The notes beneath the pieces are model-generated. The model worked only from the letters and a program-made list of their open reading frames with translations, had not been told where the DNA came from and searched no databases. This document shows, in pieces, positions 33,391 through 47,350 of a DNA stretch of 64,000 nt. Each line of letters starts with the position of its first letter. Positions within the stretch are counted from its first letter, which is position 1. The stretch spans positions 23,748,501 to 23,812,500 of the forward strand of contig OZ017799.1 in NCBI GenBank assembly GCA_963969395.1. The letters are read 5' to 3'. The DNA is from Pseudoscleropodium purum. Its lineage: Eukaryota; Streptophyta; Bryopsida; Hypnales; Brachytheciaceae. A program made the position numbers and the translations under genes.

Positions 33391-35700
33391 GGAATGAGGC
33401 TTTACATGTGAACTAAATATTTCTAAATGAAATTCAATGAAAATTCAATACAATACTTTTTATAGATGAAGGCATGAATGCATTGTATATGATAAATTTT
33501 ACATCAGTTTTGGTGAAGATTTCACTTTACCTTGGTTTTTTGAAGAGTTTGTTTGAAAATTCACATCAAATACAAAATGTATTGAAAAAATACAATTTTG
33601 TACTACACATACATTTTAGAATGAAGAACATCACCATGAACAAAAATCAGCTATGTTACTAAAATTAGTAAAAATTGCCCACTTCATTATAATAGGTGTT
33701 GAACTTGTAACAAAAATAAATTACTCATTTTTGAGAATTTTATGGAAATTAAAAAATTTAGTGAAAATTAGACTTTGAAAGTTATATTTTGGTAGTTGGA
33801 ATGAAATGAAATGTATGATTATATTAAACTCATTTAAATTTTGGATGATTATATTAATGGTAGAAATAGTTGGATCATAGCTACTAGTTAGAAGGTGGCA
33901 TACTTTCTTACTTAATTATTCTTGTGAACAATAGAAAACCTTAAATCCAAATTTTGATTTTTAAAGTTTTAATTAGCTACTATAGTTTGACTTTTGATAT
34001 ATTTGCGTTCACTTGTGGATCCACATATGTCTTGCATATTCTTGTATATAACTTGTGTGCACAAGTGCATTTGGATGCATTTTCTATGAATTATTGAGTG
34101 TTTTAACCTTACAAATTCGATTTTTGTAATTATTGGAGGACTATAGTTGTAGAGAATTATCACATGGCAATTTTTTTGACATTTGAGGCTATTGCATTAA
34201 ATTGAATTATCCAATTTTTTAAACCATAAAAATTTGCAAAATGAATTGGAGAAGGCAATTTCTCCAAAAATGAACTTTTAGACCCTAAAAATCGCTTTTT
34301 TTACTTCATTTTTCAAATCTTTTCTCTCCTATTTTGTTTTATTCTTATACAACAATCTACCATTTGGAATCTAGAACAATTTGTTTATGAAATTTTGGTA
34401 AATTTATTAGTATTTTTAAGTCAAAAATATGAAAATTTTGCAATAAAAAAATTCATTGGACAAGATTCAAAACAATGTCTTTTACCTTAAAATGACTTGT
34501 AGAGTAATTGTCTTCAATCATGATATATGCACTCAATCAAGCAAAATTAGAATAGGAAACTACAAGGATAGTCCACTTCTATTGTCTACAATAGAGAAGC
34601 AATATGTTTCTACTTTCATTGCCTATAAAACACATTTGTAATTTTATTGGGTTGAAGTGCAAAGAATTATCAAATTTTCAGAGTGAAAAAAGTAGATAAA
34701 TTTCTACATATGGGTTGTTGACTTATATCTTTAAAAAATAATAAAATTCAATAAACTATAAGAATAGACTATAAATTTTCAAAACAATGAAAATATATTT
34801 ATCAAAAGTTGATCTAAGCCTCTCATTTTCAAAAGACTTTCATTTTAGGCAAGAATCTAGATGGAACATTTTCACAAACGTGTCACAATTTGGTGCTATT
34901 AGTCATGTCTACATGAGTCTCCTATTTGTGATAATGTAGGCCAATGCAATTTTTTCTAATGAATTTTTACCAAAATATTATTTCATCTATTCATAGGCTA
35001 CTTTGAAATGTAAAGTCTTCCCATGATCAAATTTTTTTTTTCCATTTTGGAGCAAGCTCCTGTAAATTCAATTTTTGACAATATTTTTTGAAACTTTTAT
35101 GTAGAGTGGAAATTTCTTCTAGCCAATTTGCAAACAAACAAGTCTGTAGATAGAGTTTTTTCTTTTTTTTAATTTCACTGAACTTTGGAGCTTCTAAAAA
35201 AATATTCTTAAAGATTGAAAAAAACTCTTACAAAATATATTTTTCCATTTCTACTAGGAAATTTATACTCATTCCATATTAATGACTGAGATAAAAGATA
35301 TGAAGAATATTTCTTTTGTGGATAGTCATGAAATTTTTCAACCCATGATAACTATGAGTTTTGTTTCTCAAACAGACTTATTAGACATTCCATGTTCTTG
35401 CTTGGTCAAACTTCATAAGTTGTCTATATTTGAATACACCTTTAAAAAATCTAATAATTTTCTCATGTAATAATATATATCCAAAATTTAACTTTATTTT
35501 TCTATAATTAAAAACATTTTAAAAATTAATAATGTTTTTTATTTAAATTTTTATAAAAATAAAAAAATAAAGAAAAATATCTTAAATTAGTATAAAGCTT
35601 TTAGCAAGAATATACATTATAGTGATAAATATTATGGTGTAATTGGTATACTCCTTGGTCAAAACTCATACTAAAAGAAGTTCAATAGAAAAGTTTAAAA
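33391..35700. other. AT-rich intergenic; a possible Ty1/copia RNase H relic
   Basis: The only hint of coding ancestry is about 34500-34670. There the plus strand reads CRVIVFNHDICTQSSK, then LLLSTIEKQYVSTFIAY, an interruption by a stop, and YWVEVQRII. This resembles the copia RNase H pattern (VF-L...SSK, LST-E-EY, WL/WV). It is short and broken. The rest has no visible structure. Confidence 0.3.
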
Positions 35701-35708
35701 GTGGTGTA

Positions 35709-36657
35709 TTTGAACTCCCAAGGACCAAACGATGTTTTTTTTGGCAATATAACAATTTTGGGCAACTCATTGCAAATGGAATTTTTATTTTTTTCTTTGA
35801 AATTTCTGCACAACATGTGCCTAATGAGAAGCTTAGAGGCATGACAATTTTCATAACTTTGAACTATATGGTTAAAAATTTGTTGTTTGATGTATAATTT
35901 CATTGATCATTAGGCAATCCAAAAATTTCTTTTGAAATCACTTTTTTAAGAAATAAAACTTTGAAATTGGTTTTCTATATCTATATCTATGTGTTGTATG
36001 TGAGAAGCTTTGAATCATTCTATTTTGTTATTGAGTTGAAAGTTATGAGGAGTTTTAGTTTGTAGATAGTTATGGATTTTCTATTCTCAAATAAACTTTA
36101 AAGTCCATTATTTGACTCTGTTTTCAATATTTTGAAAAAAAAATTAAAAAAAATTGGTTGTACATTTTTTTTACAACATTACAACCATTGTGATTGACAT
36201 TTTTCAATTCCATAACTAAATTCTTAACAATTTAGTATTTTGAATTATTCTTTGTTTTTTCTTACGTATTGTTTTTTTCCTATATATTATACAATTCCAA
36301 ATGCTTTGAATTTTTTCAATCATGTAGTCAACTTGCCTTGAAGAATGAATCCAAATAAGCACCAACAATTTAGACATTTTTCATACAAATGTGACCTTGT
36401 GAAGTACAACTACCCAATTTTTTGTAGGGCCAAAAAAGGATTTTTGTCAATTCAAATGCTAATATCTTGCAATCTACATGATGGAAATTTCTGAATTTTT
36501 TTTCAAATCTTCTTGGATCAGCATACTACAAGATCTTATGGTTACAAGTGTCCAAGAATAAATTTTGTTTCTAAACTTTGGTACTTGTATTAGAAATGGC
36601 ATTTTTGGAGCATTTTTGGTGAAAACATACTTTGACAAAAACCTTAAGAGGTTCAAA
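35709..36657. mobile_element. Diverged second copy of the TTAA-type TIR element
   Basis: Aligns throughout with 749-1689 in the same orientation. Shared blocks are ttttttggcaa(c/t)at, ttgggca(g/a)ctca, caacattacaacc, ttcttaacaatttagt, ccttgaagaatgaatccaaa and tgtgaccttgtgaagt. The length (949 bp) is nearly equal. The terminal repeats and TTAA sites have decayed (ttgaactcccaaggacca; accttaagaggttcaa). Confidence 0.75.
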
Positions 36658-37955
36658 TTTCAAGATCCTACCTTCAAAGTATGACAAAAAATAAAATGAA
36701 ATAAAGAGTAGATTATTGGAGCCACACTCTCTTGTCAAATTTAAAGACATTTAAAATCAAGAACTATGTGAAATTTGGGTTTTACTTTTTCCATGCTCCT
36801 TAGGCTTAGTTATTTCAATTTTTATAATTTTGGACCTTCCAAATGTGCAAAGAATTTGGATGGTTTTCTACAACATTTTCACTAGTCAAATTGGCCTATT
36901 CAATTCTATGTTGGATTAACAATTAAATTCATTATACTATCTAATATACCTTTTCAAGTAATGATTATTTAAAAGAAGAAAATGTAGTTTATTCTTCTTG
37001 AATTTTTTTAATGTAGATTCCGAATTCAATTTTTTCATTTAATATCACATTCTTTAAGTAGCAAAAGACAATCATTTTTACTTTAAAAGTTGAAAAGTTG
37101 AAACTTTACCTATTCGAACAATTGGAAAAGCTTGATTGCACTATTGTGAATATAGTATGATGTGGAGATGCTAAAGAATTAGGGTTTGAAGTTTGGTAAA
37201 GAAGTAGACATTCAAATAGTAGGTACAAGATCCTTTGGTTAGAAGTTGTAATAGAGATCACAATTTTGACTAGTCCACCTTGTCTTACTCAAAAACACCC
37301 AAAGAGTTGCAAAGAGCTTTTTTGTAGCAATTTTGTTCAAAAATACCTCGAGAACTTGGGAGGTTAATATAAAGAATATTGAGAGGAAAATAGATGAAAT
37401 TGACCAATTATTCTAAAAAGAAACTACATTTGAATGAAAATCACTAATAAGAGATAATATTGTGGATGAATGTTCACATCCATTTTTCCCTTATTTGCAT
37501 GGTATTCCAAGGTATAAGTCTTTGCTCTCCCAGTTAGAAAACTAAAGAAATTGGCTTATGTAATGTAGGAGGTTGAGAAAGCATGCCTTTAGGATCTGAT
37601 CACATTTTGTAAGAAGCTAAATACTTTAAAACATTTTTTGGTAAATTTCCTTAGAAAGAAAAATGGAATTGACATCTAATCCAAATTGTTTCATGTTTTT
37701 TGAGCCTTTGTACCTTTATTAGTTATGAATTTTTGAAGTTGAAACACAATGGTCAATAAAAGCATCCACCTCCTGAAATGTACAGTATGAGTACATTGGT
37801 GGCGCATTTAAAGAAGCAAAATGTACCTTAGCGTTACAGGACGTTTTTAGAGCCTGCTCAGTTTTAGGACCTCCTATCTCAGGCCCTTCCTCCCAGTGCC
37901 AACCACATTTAACTTATACTAAGTTTAACTTATGGAGACAGACAAACCTCTGATT
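36658..37955. other. AT-rich intergenic; nothing recognised
   Basis: No open frame, repeat or RNA gene that I can support. The composition changes abruptly at about 37800 towards the GC-rich leader of the receptor kinase gene. Confidence 0.5.
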
Positions 37956-37959
37956 TCAA

Positions 37960-40147
37960 ATGAATGAGGGTAGGTGTTACCGTGCCCCTATTCCCACAAC
38001 TGAAGCAGGTGAGCCCGGTGACCGCGGACGGGCGACCCAACCCAACCCAGCCCAGCCCAGCCCAGCCCAGCCCGTGGACCCGCGAGAGAATGGCGCGCCA
38101 TTGATGGAGGCCCCACAGCGTCTGCTGCCACAGCCAGGCGGAGCAGCGCAGACAGACCCGAAAGAAAGCCATCCTTGCTCTTCCGTTGCGTCTGTCGTGG
38201 TTGTCGTCGCCTCAAGGCTCTCCTCCGACCTCTGACCGCCATAGCTAGCTGACTCTCCGACCTTTGTCCGCCATTTCTTGCACAGCTAGCGCTCCAGCAG
38301 GAGAAGGAAGGCGAGAGCTAGAGAAGGAGAAGGCCGGAGGAGAACATTCCGATCGCTTCCAGGTTCCAATTTTGCGGCATTGCAGTCTTTCATGCTGTAG
38401 TTTAGTCTAGGAACTGGCTGTGGCGGGACTAGGCTGGAGAGCTCTGCCCGAGGAGGTCAGGACGGGAGCTAGACGGGAGCTTAGGTCGAGGCTCGAGCCT
38501 CTGCGCCTAGGAGGTGGTTAGTTGGTGTTCCGTTTGCGTTGGTGACGGGAGCAGGCGCGGCTCTTGCTGCTAGCTTGAAAGGCTCAACAAGTTAAGTAGG
38601 GCGAGGCTTGCAATGCAGGTGCTGCGCTATGAGAGGTGAGACGCAGGGACTTTCTGTCTCGTTGTATATTTTTCTTTGGCTGTTGGAGAGGTCTGCATTG
38701 CTGCTGGCTAGCTTCATTCGTTCTCGGCAAGTACATTTAAGCGGAGCTGGAACGGTGTTTAGTCTCGCTTTCTAGTGTTGTTCGTTAAGAGACAAACGGA
38801 GGAGAGAGAAGGAACTGAAGACGAAGTAGTAGCCAGTATGAGTATTGAGAAACGACGGTAATATCCATGTCAAGTATGCTTGATTAGAAACTGACAGAAT
38901 TAATGAGTTCGAGTTCATAGTGTGCATCCAGTTGGTGGCATTGTGCGAGGGCACGCTCTGCTTTAAAGACTTCGGTCCTCTGTGTGAAGGCGATGGTTAA
39001 TTTCATTTTCCAAGCAGTCGTTCGTGTCATTGTCTGCTTGTTTGAGACCTTTAAGGCTGACGCTGACATTTCTGAGTGTAAATAGTGATTGCATTAAGTA
39101 TGTGTCGTTCGTATCATCGGTTACTGCTTCTTTTGAATACTGCGATATTTTTATCTCGTGTGAAGTATCTGTTAATGCAGAGACTGAAAGTTAATATTGC
39201 TGGCGAATTTGCAGGTTGCAGGTATTCATACGTGGCTGTCGAATTTCGGATTTCTCCCTCCGCAGTCTACATTCCTCTTGGGACTCTTCGACTGTTGCTT
39301 TAAATTTGGAGACATTCTGGGAGAACATGGCATAGCTAGTGGCGTACGTGCGCTTGCTGGTGATAGGGTACATGATTGGCAAATCGGCCGTTCAGCATGC
39401 TGTCGGAATATGGCTTTGGTCCAGATCTTTAATCTTGTACCTCTTAAAGAATAGGGAGTCTATCGACTACTGAAACTGGAAATGGAAATGGTTACTTAAG
39501 AAACGCATTTCCGAGAGTCCGTCCAGTAAAGTTTTGGATTCTTCAGGGGATAGAAATTGAAGACTAATGGAACTAAGTACTAGGGCATTGACTGAGTTGG
39601 AGTAAGAAACTTCAGACAATATTTTCAAGAAATCGATGGAAGGACTGAGCAATCTGTCGTGGAATATTCGCCTTCATTGGATGTTTTATGAAGAATGGAG
39701 TCCAGGAATTGGCCAGGAGATATGACTGCAATATGTTCAGATCATGAAGTCAGGACTTTTCCTGTTGTTTACAAGGATGACAATGAAGGTCTTGACGAAA
39801 ATGAGGAGCGCAGATTACAGCTCCTCAATGGTGCTGACAGAGAATTCTGATGGTGCATCTGACTGGTGCATCTGACTTGAGTGAAGTCCTTCAGCGCAGA
39901 GATTCCAGTTACGCACGACTCTTTAATTTGGATGTATACAAATGGTGCGAATTTGAAGGCTAGAGTTCCGGATGTTGACTAAATGCCAAATTTCCGGCAA
40001 TATTGAGCCATGTGCTGAGCCGCGATTACATTCTGGAATTAAGCTAGGTCCTTCGCCAAAATAATTCTCGTTTTTCACAGCTGAACGGATGGGAAGGATA
40101 GAAGAGGAGTGTCAAGGGAGATCTCTTGAAGACTGGTGAGAGCCATC
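37960..40147 (+). promoter_or_regulatory. Promoter and long complex leader of the ALE2-like kinase
   Basis: A GC-rich block (37970-38700) contains about seven 5-bp CCCAR units (38036-38070), followed by 1.5 kb of non-coding sequence with many short upstream ATG frames. Likely 5'-UTR splice acceptors exist (for example gcgaatttgcag ending at 39214). The predicted Pro/Ala-rich ORF at 37960-38235 and its antisense Gly/Trp/Leu ORF come from the CCCAG repeat and are not accepted as genes. Confidence 0.45.
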
Positions 40148-43100
40148 ATGCGCTGCAATGCCTGCATATTTGCAGGGTTGCTTACTGTGCTGCTCATGGC
40201 TACCAATATATCCAGGCTTGGGCATGGTATTGTGCCGTCCCCTCTAATCTATTCATTCTTGATTTTCAGAAATTCTCACTTTCCACTACATGTCATGCCC
40301 AATAAGAGGGTGAGTTGGATGGTTTCATGGACAGAATAATTACCCATCCATTTGATTACATACTTAATTATTTGTCTTGAGTCGAGGGTGTTGCTTAGTA
40401 ACAAGCCACATGAGTCACTAACGCATATGTTGCATTGCTTTGACCACAATGCTTTAGTAATATACCCTATTTTTCACGAGAAAATTGCCATTACAGGATT
40501 GTGTTCCCCACTAATACAGTCGCTGGAGTTTTGAATGCTTTTTGTTCATGTTCGAGACCCAGCAATGTTACGTTCTCAGGCTAGGAAATATTGTTTTTGT
40601 GATTAATGTTCAGTAATTTACATAGATTGTCGTACGTCTCCTAGTCCGAGTATGCTAATGTATTATTGTTCTATCAGTTTTGCGTGCGAATTTTTTTGTA
40701 TGCATTCTCATTTCGTACTCTATGTTGGTCGCTGCCTCGTCCTCTTAAAGATGCGAAGTAGGGATAGACTAGCACCTAAACATTCTTATTAAATTTCGAT
40801 TGTTTACCTAGAATTCTTCTAATTTTAGACTGATGTATCGCTTTGCATTTTGCTGCAGCCACGCCATATCCAGCAGCGGATGAACCCTCTCTTAAGGTTC
40901 CTCCTGCAACCAAGAAATTTCTTTCAGGCGCTCCCTCCTTCCCATCTTCTGATAATTTTCCATCTGGTAATTTAGCGATGCATCCACGAGCATCTGATAA
41001 TCTGCATCTGCAACCTGCGGTAGCACCGCAGGTTCTGAAACTACAACTGGTAGATTCTTCGTTAGCAGCTTCACCTGGAAGACACCGCCATCCAAATCGG
41101 ACAAGGTCTAGAAGGCCGATTTCAGCCCCTTCTCCAAGAGCACGAGGGCGTCATCGTCCCCGGCGCGGAGGTCAGATGATTTGGAAAGATCACTAAATAG
41201 TCTAAAACTATTTTCAATAAACGAATCTCTGGTATCAATATGATTAATGTTCATTGATGCTGATTCGACTTGTTGCATTACTTATTGAAGCATTTTTCTT
41301 GATCTATTGACTTGCTGAGATGGGATTCATGAGTTTTTTAGTAGTCCAATTTTCTGCCTTTTGACTCATGTATTGTTGATTGAACTTGGATGGCAACAGC
41401 GCCAGCTCCAGCTCCAGTGTTCATCCCGATGCCGCCGATAATCTCTGCTCCGCCTCCAAATAATACTCAAGGTACAAAGATTTCCAAGAAATTCCTTATG
41501 CACTATTCGTTGAATTCCGCTGTGAATTCTGTTCTGTGGAATTGTTTTCGATTGTATTATGTCTCTGGGTTAGCAACTGAAACATAGAGAGAGGAGTGAG
41601 TCATAGAATTGGCTGACACTAAATGACATCTAAGACTATGACGTACTGCCAATTGCAAAATCAAGGAGACGATAACTATGCCAATAATTTTCTAAATGTC
41701 CTACAGATTGCAAAGAATGTGAAGACGGATACACCACCGCGCCAGCTGGTGCTCCTTGTGGATGCGTAATACCTATGACTACAAGTTTGCAATTAGCAAT
41801 CAGTCTTGAAAAACTATTTCCGCTGGTGGCTGTATTGGCTACGGAACTTGCCGAAAGTCTTTTCCTACAACAAAGCCAAGTGCGAATCATGGGGGCGAAT
41901 GCGGTGGCTCAGTTCCAGGACAAGACAGATGTGACTGCTCAGTTTGTTCCTTTGGCAACGGCTTTTGATAACACTACTGCAGTGCTTCTAGCTTCACAAA
42001 TCTGGGAGCGCAGATTGAAACTCAACGAAACACTTTTTGGTCATTACCTGGTCATTTCGGTACGCTATCCAGGTAACAACTTCATAAGCCTCTGACTATC
42101 GCACTTCGATGTTCAAGAGTCTATTAGCCAGGTTTTTGTACCAGACATATATTATCGTGGATGTTTTCTCGAATACTGAGGATAAGTACGAAGAATTGTA
42201 TTTAGGTAGAAATACCTGCCGTGAAGTCTGTCTCAAATATTCTGTTGAACTGTTTGAAATTATGAGTATTGATGTGATGAGATTCACTGTGGAAGGCAGG
42301 GCGATGAACTTGTCTAACTGTTTCCTACAGGGAGCACTTCGCTGTTGTTTATCTTATATTTTTTCTTTCCTAAAGGACAAAAGTAATTTGGGAGATAAAT
42401 ATTCGTTTCGTTTCCTGTTCCGGTGTTGAATCTCATTCTTTACTTCGCATCTTCAAACACACGTATTACTGTATTTTTTCATCAATACGAACTCTTGGCT
42501 TGAATTTGTTTTGTAGGCCTGCCACCTTCACCACCTTCTCAAGCAGAGCCAGATTCTGCCCTTCCTCCATTAAGCAGTGGAGGGGCTGCTCAGCGACCGA
42601 TTGGAGTGGGCCTTAATAATGTTGGTCACAAGATGAGTAGTGCAAAAGTCGCTGTGATTGCCCTAGCATCGACGATGGGTGCAGTGATCAGTCTCGGTGT
42701 TATCTGGCTAATAATGCTGAAATGTAATAACCGGGTCCAGTCACTGGAAAAGGCCACGGAGCTCAATTATCCTTCTGTCTTGAAACGCCCTTATCGTTCA
42801 GGTACTCCTAACTTCTCATTTGAAATTGGAACCATAATCTAAGGGTTGAAGGTTTCAGTTCATTACACGCAAGCGTCGCTGGAGGTGCAAGTGCGACAAC
42901 CCGGCACTGGAAGGAGCAACACCCCTTTTCAATATGATACTATGGGAATGCCTTCGAGGCAGAATATAATTCCCAATGTCAGAGGGGTGTCGTTCTTGCT
43001 CCGTTATTGGCATTCTGATTATAAAAGCGTCATCTAGCAATCATTTTAACAGACGGGGGGGGTCTTACAAGTGCAAAATAATGCAAAATAGTGTGTATTA

Positions 43101-45050
43101 GTAAAAGGCAGAGATTGCTATGCAGCCTGCATCTTACGTTGAAAGATGCACGCTTTTACACTGTAAAGCTTTGTTACTACGATATAATGTGCATTTACTG
43201 CCTCAAAAAGATTAATTTATGTGGTTTCTGTGCGTCCACAGGAGGAATTTCTGTAGTATCCGGAAGCTTTCAGTCAGCTGCATCGTTCTCAGGTGAATCG
43301 AGCATGCCAGGGTACACAGTAACTGCCAAGTGTTTCTCGCTGGCTGAACTCGTCAGAGCAACTGAGAACTTCAAACCTGAAAACATCGTTGGACAGGGAG
43401 GCTTTGGAACGGTCTATCAGGGAAAATTGGATGACAGAACACCTGTAGCTGTAAAAGTATTAACTCGCGGGGATCAGCAAGGAGGTCGAGAGTTTGTTGC
43501 TGAAGTGGAGATGCTGAGTAGATTGCATCATCGAAACCTTGTCAAACTCGTTGGCATTTGCACAGAGGACATTCGATGCTTGGTGTATGAGCTCATCCCC
43601 AATGGCAGTGTCGAGTCGCATTTGCATGGTAAGCACCAATAGCCTTCAATAGCAGGTTACATAAGACTTCTTTCGATCCACAGCTTTAGGCTTTCAGATA
43701 TCTTTAGAATTTCTAGCACACAGACGTGGTTAAGAGTCCCAAGAATCCTGAGAAAACTTGCTAAGAATGCATACCTTATAGAATTTGCCAACTTCTGTCC
43801 TGGTTTCTAATTCATGAATTCTTCTTGCTTCTTTGCCGACCTATTTATTGTCTCATTTGCAGGCATAGACAAATATATTGCGCCACTAGATTGGGAGGCC
43901 AGGCTGAAAATTGCACTGGGATCAGCAAGGGGTCTAGCTTATCTTCACGAGGATTCGAATCCGAGAGTGATCCATCGAGATTTCAAAGCTAGCAATATTT
44001 TATTGGAAATGGACTGCACTCCTAAAGTATCCGATTTTGGCCTGGCCAAGGCAGCAGCTGAAGGAGGGCATAGTCAGCATATATCCACTCGCGTCATGGG
44101 TACCTTTGGGTGAGTTCTGGTCTGGTCAAGAACTAATTAATTTCCAGGACTTATCAATGCTATAACCTAGCCTGCCACAGCTGTGGAGATTTCTTGTTTT
44201 TCCTCGATGGTTAGTGTCTCCTAGCTCGCAGTTGTGGATACTAATTGTCGCTGTTGTGGATATACCTCCCGACGATTGAACGAACCGTAACTAGCATGGA
44301 TGCTTTGAAATTCGCAGGTACGTGGCCCCTGAATACGCCATGACCGGCCATCTCCTCGTGAAGAGTGACGTATACAGCTATGGGGTGGTCCTTCTCGAGC
44401 TTCTCTCCGGGAGGATGCCTGTGGACATGGAAAACCCCGAAGGCCAGCAGAATTTGGTCACATGGGCGCGTCCTCTGCTCACAACAAAGGAAGGGTTGGA
44501 GATGTTAGTCGATCCAGACCTTCAGGGCGATTTTCCATTTGACGACTTCGCCAAGGTGGCTGCCATTGCTTCCATGTGTGTCCAGCCTGAAGTGTCGCAC
44601 AGGCCCTTTATGGGCGAAGTCGTGCAAGCTCTGAAACTGGTCTACAACGACTCCGACGTCTGTGAGTCTCACCCGGGGGACTATTCCCCCGACCTGACCA
44701 AATTCGGGGCTAGCAGCGACCCCCGAGCGCGGTTTCTGCCGGATTCTTCGTTCCTCAGTAGCGACTACGACTCCGGGCCATTGTACAGCAGGGACCTCGA
44801 CGCGCGGCCCATATCGGCCTCAGCGGCATTCTCAGATTCGGGTCGCCCTGTTAGGCATCTCTCCGGGTCTTTTCGTCGCCAAAGTAATTCCGGCCCTCTC
44901 AAGACCTCCACCGGACACAAGCCACCTGCCTGGTACAGATTGAGGGCATCCAAAGCAGTCACGAAGAGCGATCATGGAGCTGCAGTCAATGGTGGACATA
45001 ATCATCATGTTCACCATGCACCCAGAGAATACGCAGCGCATTGGCCATAA
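40148..45050 (+). CDS. ALE2-like proline-rich receptor-like kinase
   Basis: Eight exons: 40148-40226, 40859-41170, 41400-41471, 41707-42072, 42517-42801, 43242-43628, 43863-44109, 44318-45050; all GT-AG and in phase; 826 aa. Layout: signal peptide (about 1-26), Pro/Ser-rich ectodomain with a basic Arg-rich part, then a cysteine-bearing conserved ectodomain ([31 protein letters not shown]). A transmembrane helix (about 319-344) precedes the kinase domain: GQGGFG near 422-427, VAVKVL Lys near 443, HRD 538-540, DFG 558-560, [17 protein letters not shown]. It is closest, from memory, to Arabidopsis ALE2, which acts with ACR4/ALE1 in epidermis and cuticle specification at the plasma membrane. The kinase motifs are intact (HRDFKASN), so activity is expected. 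The C-tail is Ser/His-rich. Residues 180-260 of the ALE2-type ectodomain identify the subfamily better than the kinase does. Confidence 0.93.
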
Positions 45051-46421
45051 GCTGAAGGATTGATATCTCAAGACCTAACTAGTCATATCATAGTAAGGGC
45101 CTTTGTGAACCTCACTTGAGTTACCACTTAATTGAAAGGTGGCACTCTAGCTATTTCCGGATAGGGGTAGGTGCTTGCAGGGACTTGCAACACATAGGGG
45201 TCCACACGTTTCAAATGTGAACCATGCCAGGTGACACTTTGGATCGTCCCAATCATCATTCTTGACAGAGGTACACGCCCAATTCACCATTTGAATTACT
45301 TTTCAATTTAGAGTCCTCTCAATCATTCCGTATGAACTCACTGCCAAACTCATCCCTTTGTTCCTTACAATGACGAAGCAACGCAAAATTCTTTAATCCA
45401 TCTGGGCCGGGCTTTCATTTGAGGCAGCAGTCACATGATCATACATGTGAAAAACGTAACAGCTCCTGGAAGCGATTTGTTTTCCAATCAGTAGAGAGTT
45501 GGCAGTAGCGATAGATTTCCTAATCCCGTGATACAGATCGATGCCTGGTTGCAAAGAGAAGCTCAGCTCATCACACTTAGTTTGAATATGGATGCTCGTC
45601 TCATTTTTCTTAGTAAGTTTGCTTAATTTCATGTAGGCTTGTGCAAGTAATTCAATTCGAATTTGGATTTCCATTCCTTTTCCGTCGGAATGTGACTTTC
45701 CGTTTCATTTCAAGTAAAATTCACTTCATTTTTAGTTGTGGATATCCATTTCATTTTCCTTTGACAATATTCCTTTTGTGATTTACGGTAACGTCTTCAT
45801 CTGAGATTCACTCTTGCGAATGTCCAATTCAATATTACTAGTGATTTTCTTTTTTCTTTTTCTTTCGTGAGTTTATTGTTCACAGATATTCGTTTCATTT
45901 CTAAATTCTCATTTACATTCGTGGCTTTGTATTTCATGTTCAGCAGTGAATTTTCATTTCATTTCCATTTCAAAGTTTCAATTTATCAGTAAACACTATG
46001 ACTGTTAATTTGAGACTTGTTAAAGTCTCAAAGTTGCATCTTCTTAAGCCAAAATGAGTCCAATTTAATATATATTTAAAGCAAATAAATTTTTTATAGA
46101 GAAGCTTTTAGAAGTTGTTAATGATATGAGAAAATGCTGAATATAGATTACATATTACATATAGTGTTTAACCTTGAAGTGCTTTGATGTCCATATTTTG
46201 GATGATGAACAGAATGCTTCCTAGCATTGTATACAATATTCTAGCAAACTTTTCATTCATCCAATCTAATGCTTGAATCTTGAAGAGAAAACCTTCCTTA
46301 AGGATCAATTTCTTGAAATTGCAATAAATAATATTTTTTGTAAAAAGATATAAGCCAAAATGTGCATAAAATCAAAAAAAGATTGAGGTATTAAGGGGTG
46401 AAAGTGGTCATTCTAAAGTCC
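45051..46421. other. Intergenic; 3' flank of the receptor kinase and TTTCATTT-rich stretch
   Basis: 45051-45660 is 3' flank of normal composition. At 45690-45980 there are at least six imperfect copies of (c/a)(g/a)tttcattt at irregular spacing. After that comes AT-rich sequence without visible genes. Confidence 0.45.
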
Positions 46422-47350
46422 TTAATTCCTAAAGGATCAAGGCCTTTTTTTTGCTAAAAAACACTCAAAACTATCATTTCTATAGTAAAAGGTAAAAAAT
46501 AATTTTAATTGTTCTTTTTTCACATCTAACCATAGGATCTTACACCTAACTAGTATGAAAATGTATGGAAAAAATTTGAAAATTTTTGACCACACAAATT
46601 GCATGATATTTGTGTTTAAAGTAGAAATAACAAATTTCTCAATACATTGCAAGGACTAGATTTTTTGACTTTAAACATTTTTAACTTTAATCTTTTGCAC
46701 TATGTAGTTTTGAGCTTTAAATCTTTATGTATAAAACTAAGTTGAGAGTCTAGGAAAAATCCAAAATTTTCAAAAAGATTTAATTTTTATTCTTTAAAAA
46801 TTATTATGTAGAAATAGGTATGAGATAGAAGGAAAATCTAAATTGCTAATATCTTTAAAATGAAATTAAAATGCACTAATTCCAATGGTGAGATTGTTTT
46901 AGAAAGCAAAATAGATCATGTGGAACTTTTCTTTTTGAAAAGGTGTAAAATTTGCATTTAGAAATGAGTCCTACAAATTATTTTTTCAAAAAAATACTAC
47001 AATTATCGAAATAATAAGATTGTCCATAACTTTCTCATAAAAAATACAAATGGAATGAATCAAAGCTTTACATGTATACAAAAATATAATTTATGAAGAA
47101 AAAAAATTATAAAAATTTTAAATTGAAATTTTTGAAATTTTTTTGTTGCTTCCCATCTTTTCTTTTGAACTTATTTGGGTATAACTTTTGTTCCCAAACA
47201 CTGATTGAAAAAAAAAATTATACCCACAAAGCTAATCAATTTTTCTATCTTCAAAAAAAGTTTCAAAAATTAGGAAAAAATTTCAACCCATAGGTACCTA
47301 TCCAAAATCCCATTTGTCCCCCAAAGGGACAATAGTCTTTTAAGGGTTAA
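46422..47350. mobile_element. TTAA-flanked element related to the one at 391-2227
   Basis: The left end is TTAATTCCTAAAGGATCAA and the right end is GTCTTTTAAGGGTTAA, with TTAA on both sides; 929 bp. The left 250 bp also match the reverse complement of the right arm of the element at 749-1689 (cctaaaggatcaag, actatcatttct, aggatctt). The right half matches 1700-2180 directly. Non-coding. Confidence 0.65.

Noticed and set aside
37930..38242. Overlapping sense and antisense Pro-rich and Gly/Trp-rich open frames
   Set aside because: Both arise from the CCCAG repeat in the leader of the ALE2-like gene. Neither has splice sites or family resemblance.
42859..42988. Candidate extra exon in the ALE2-like gene (open frame after ttcag at 42858)
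   Set aside because: No donor restores the phase needed for the next exon, while direct joining of 42801 to 43242 is in phase and fits the family.
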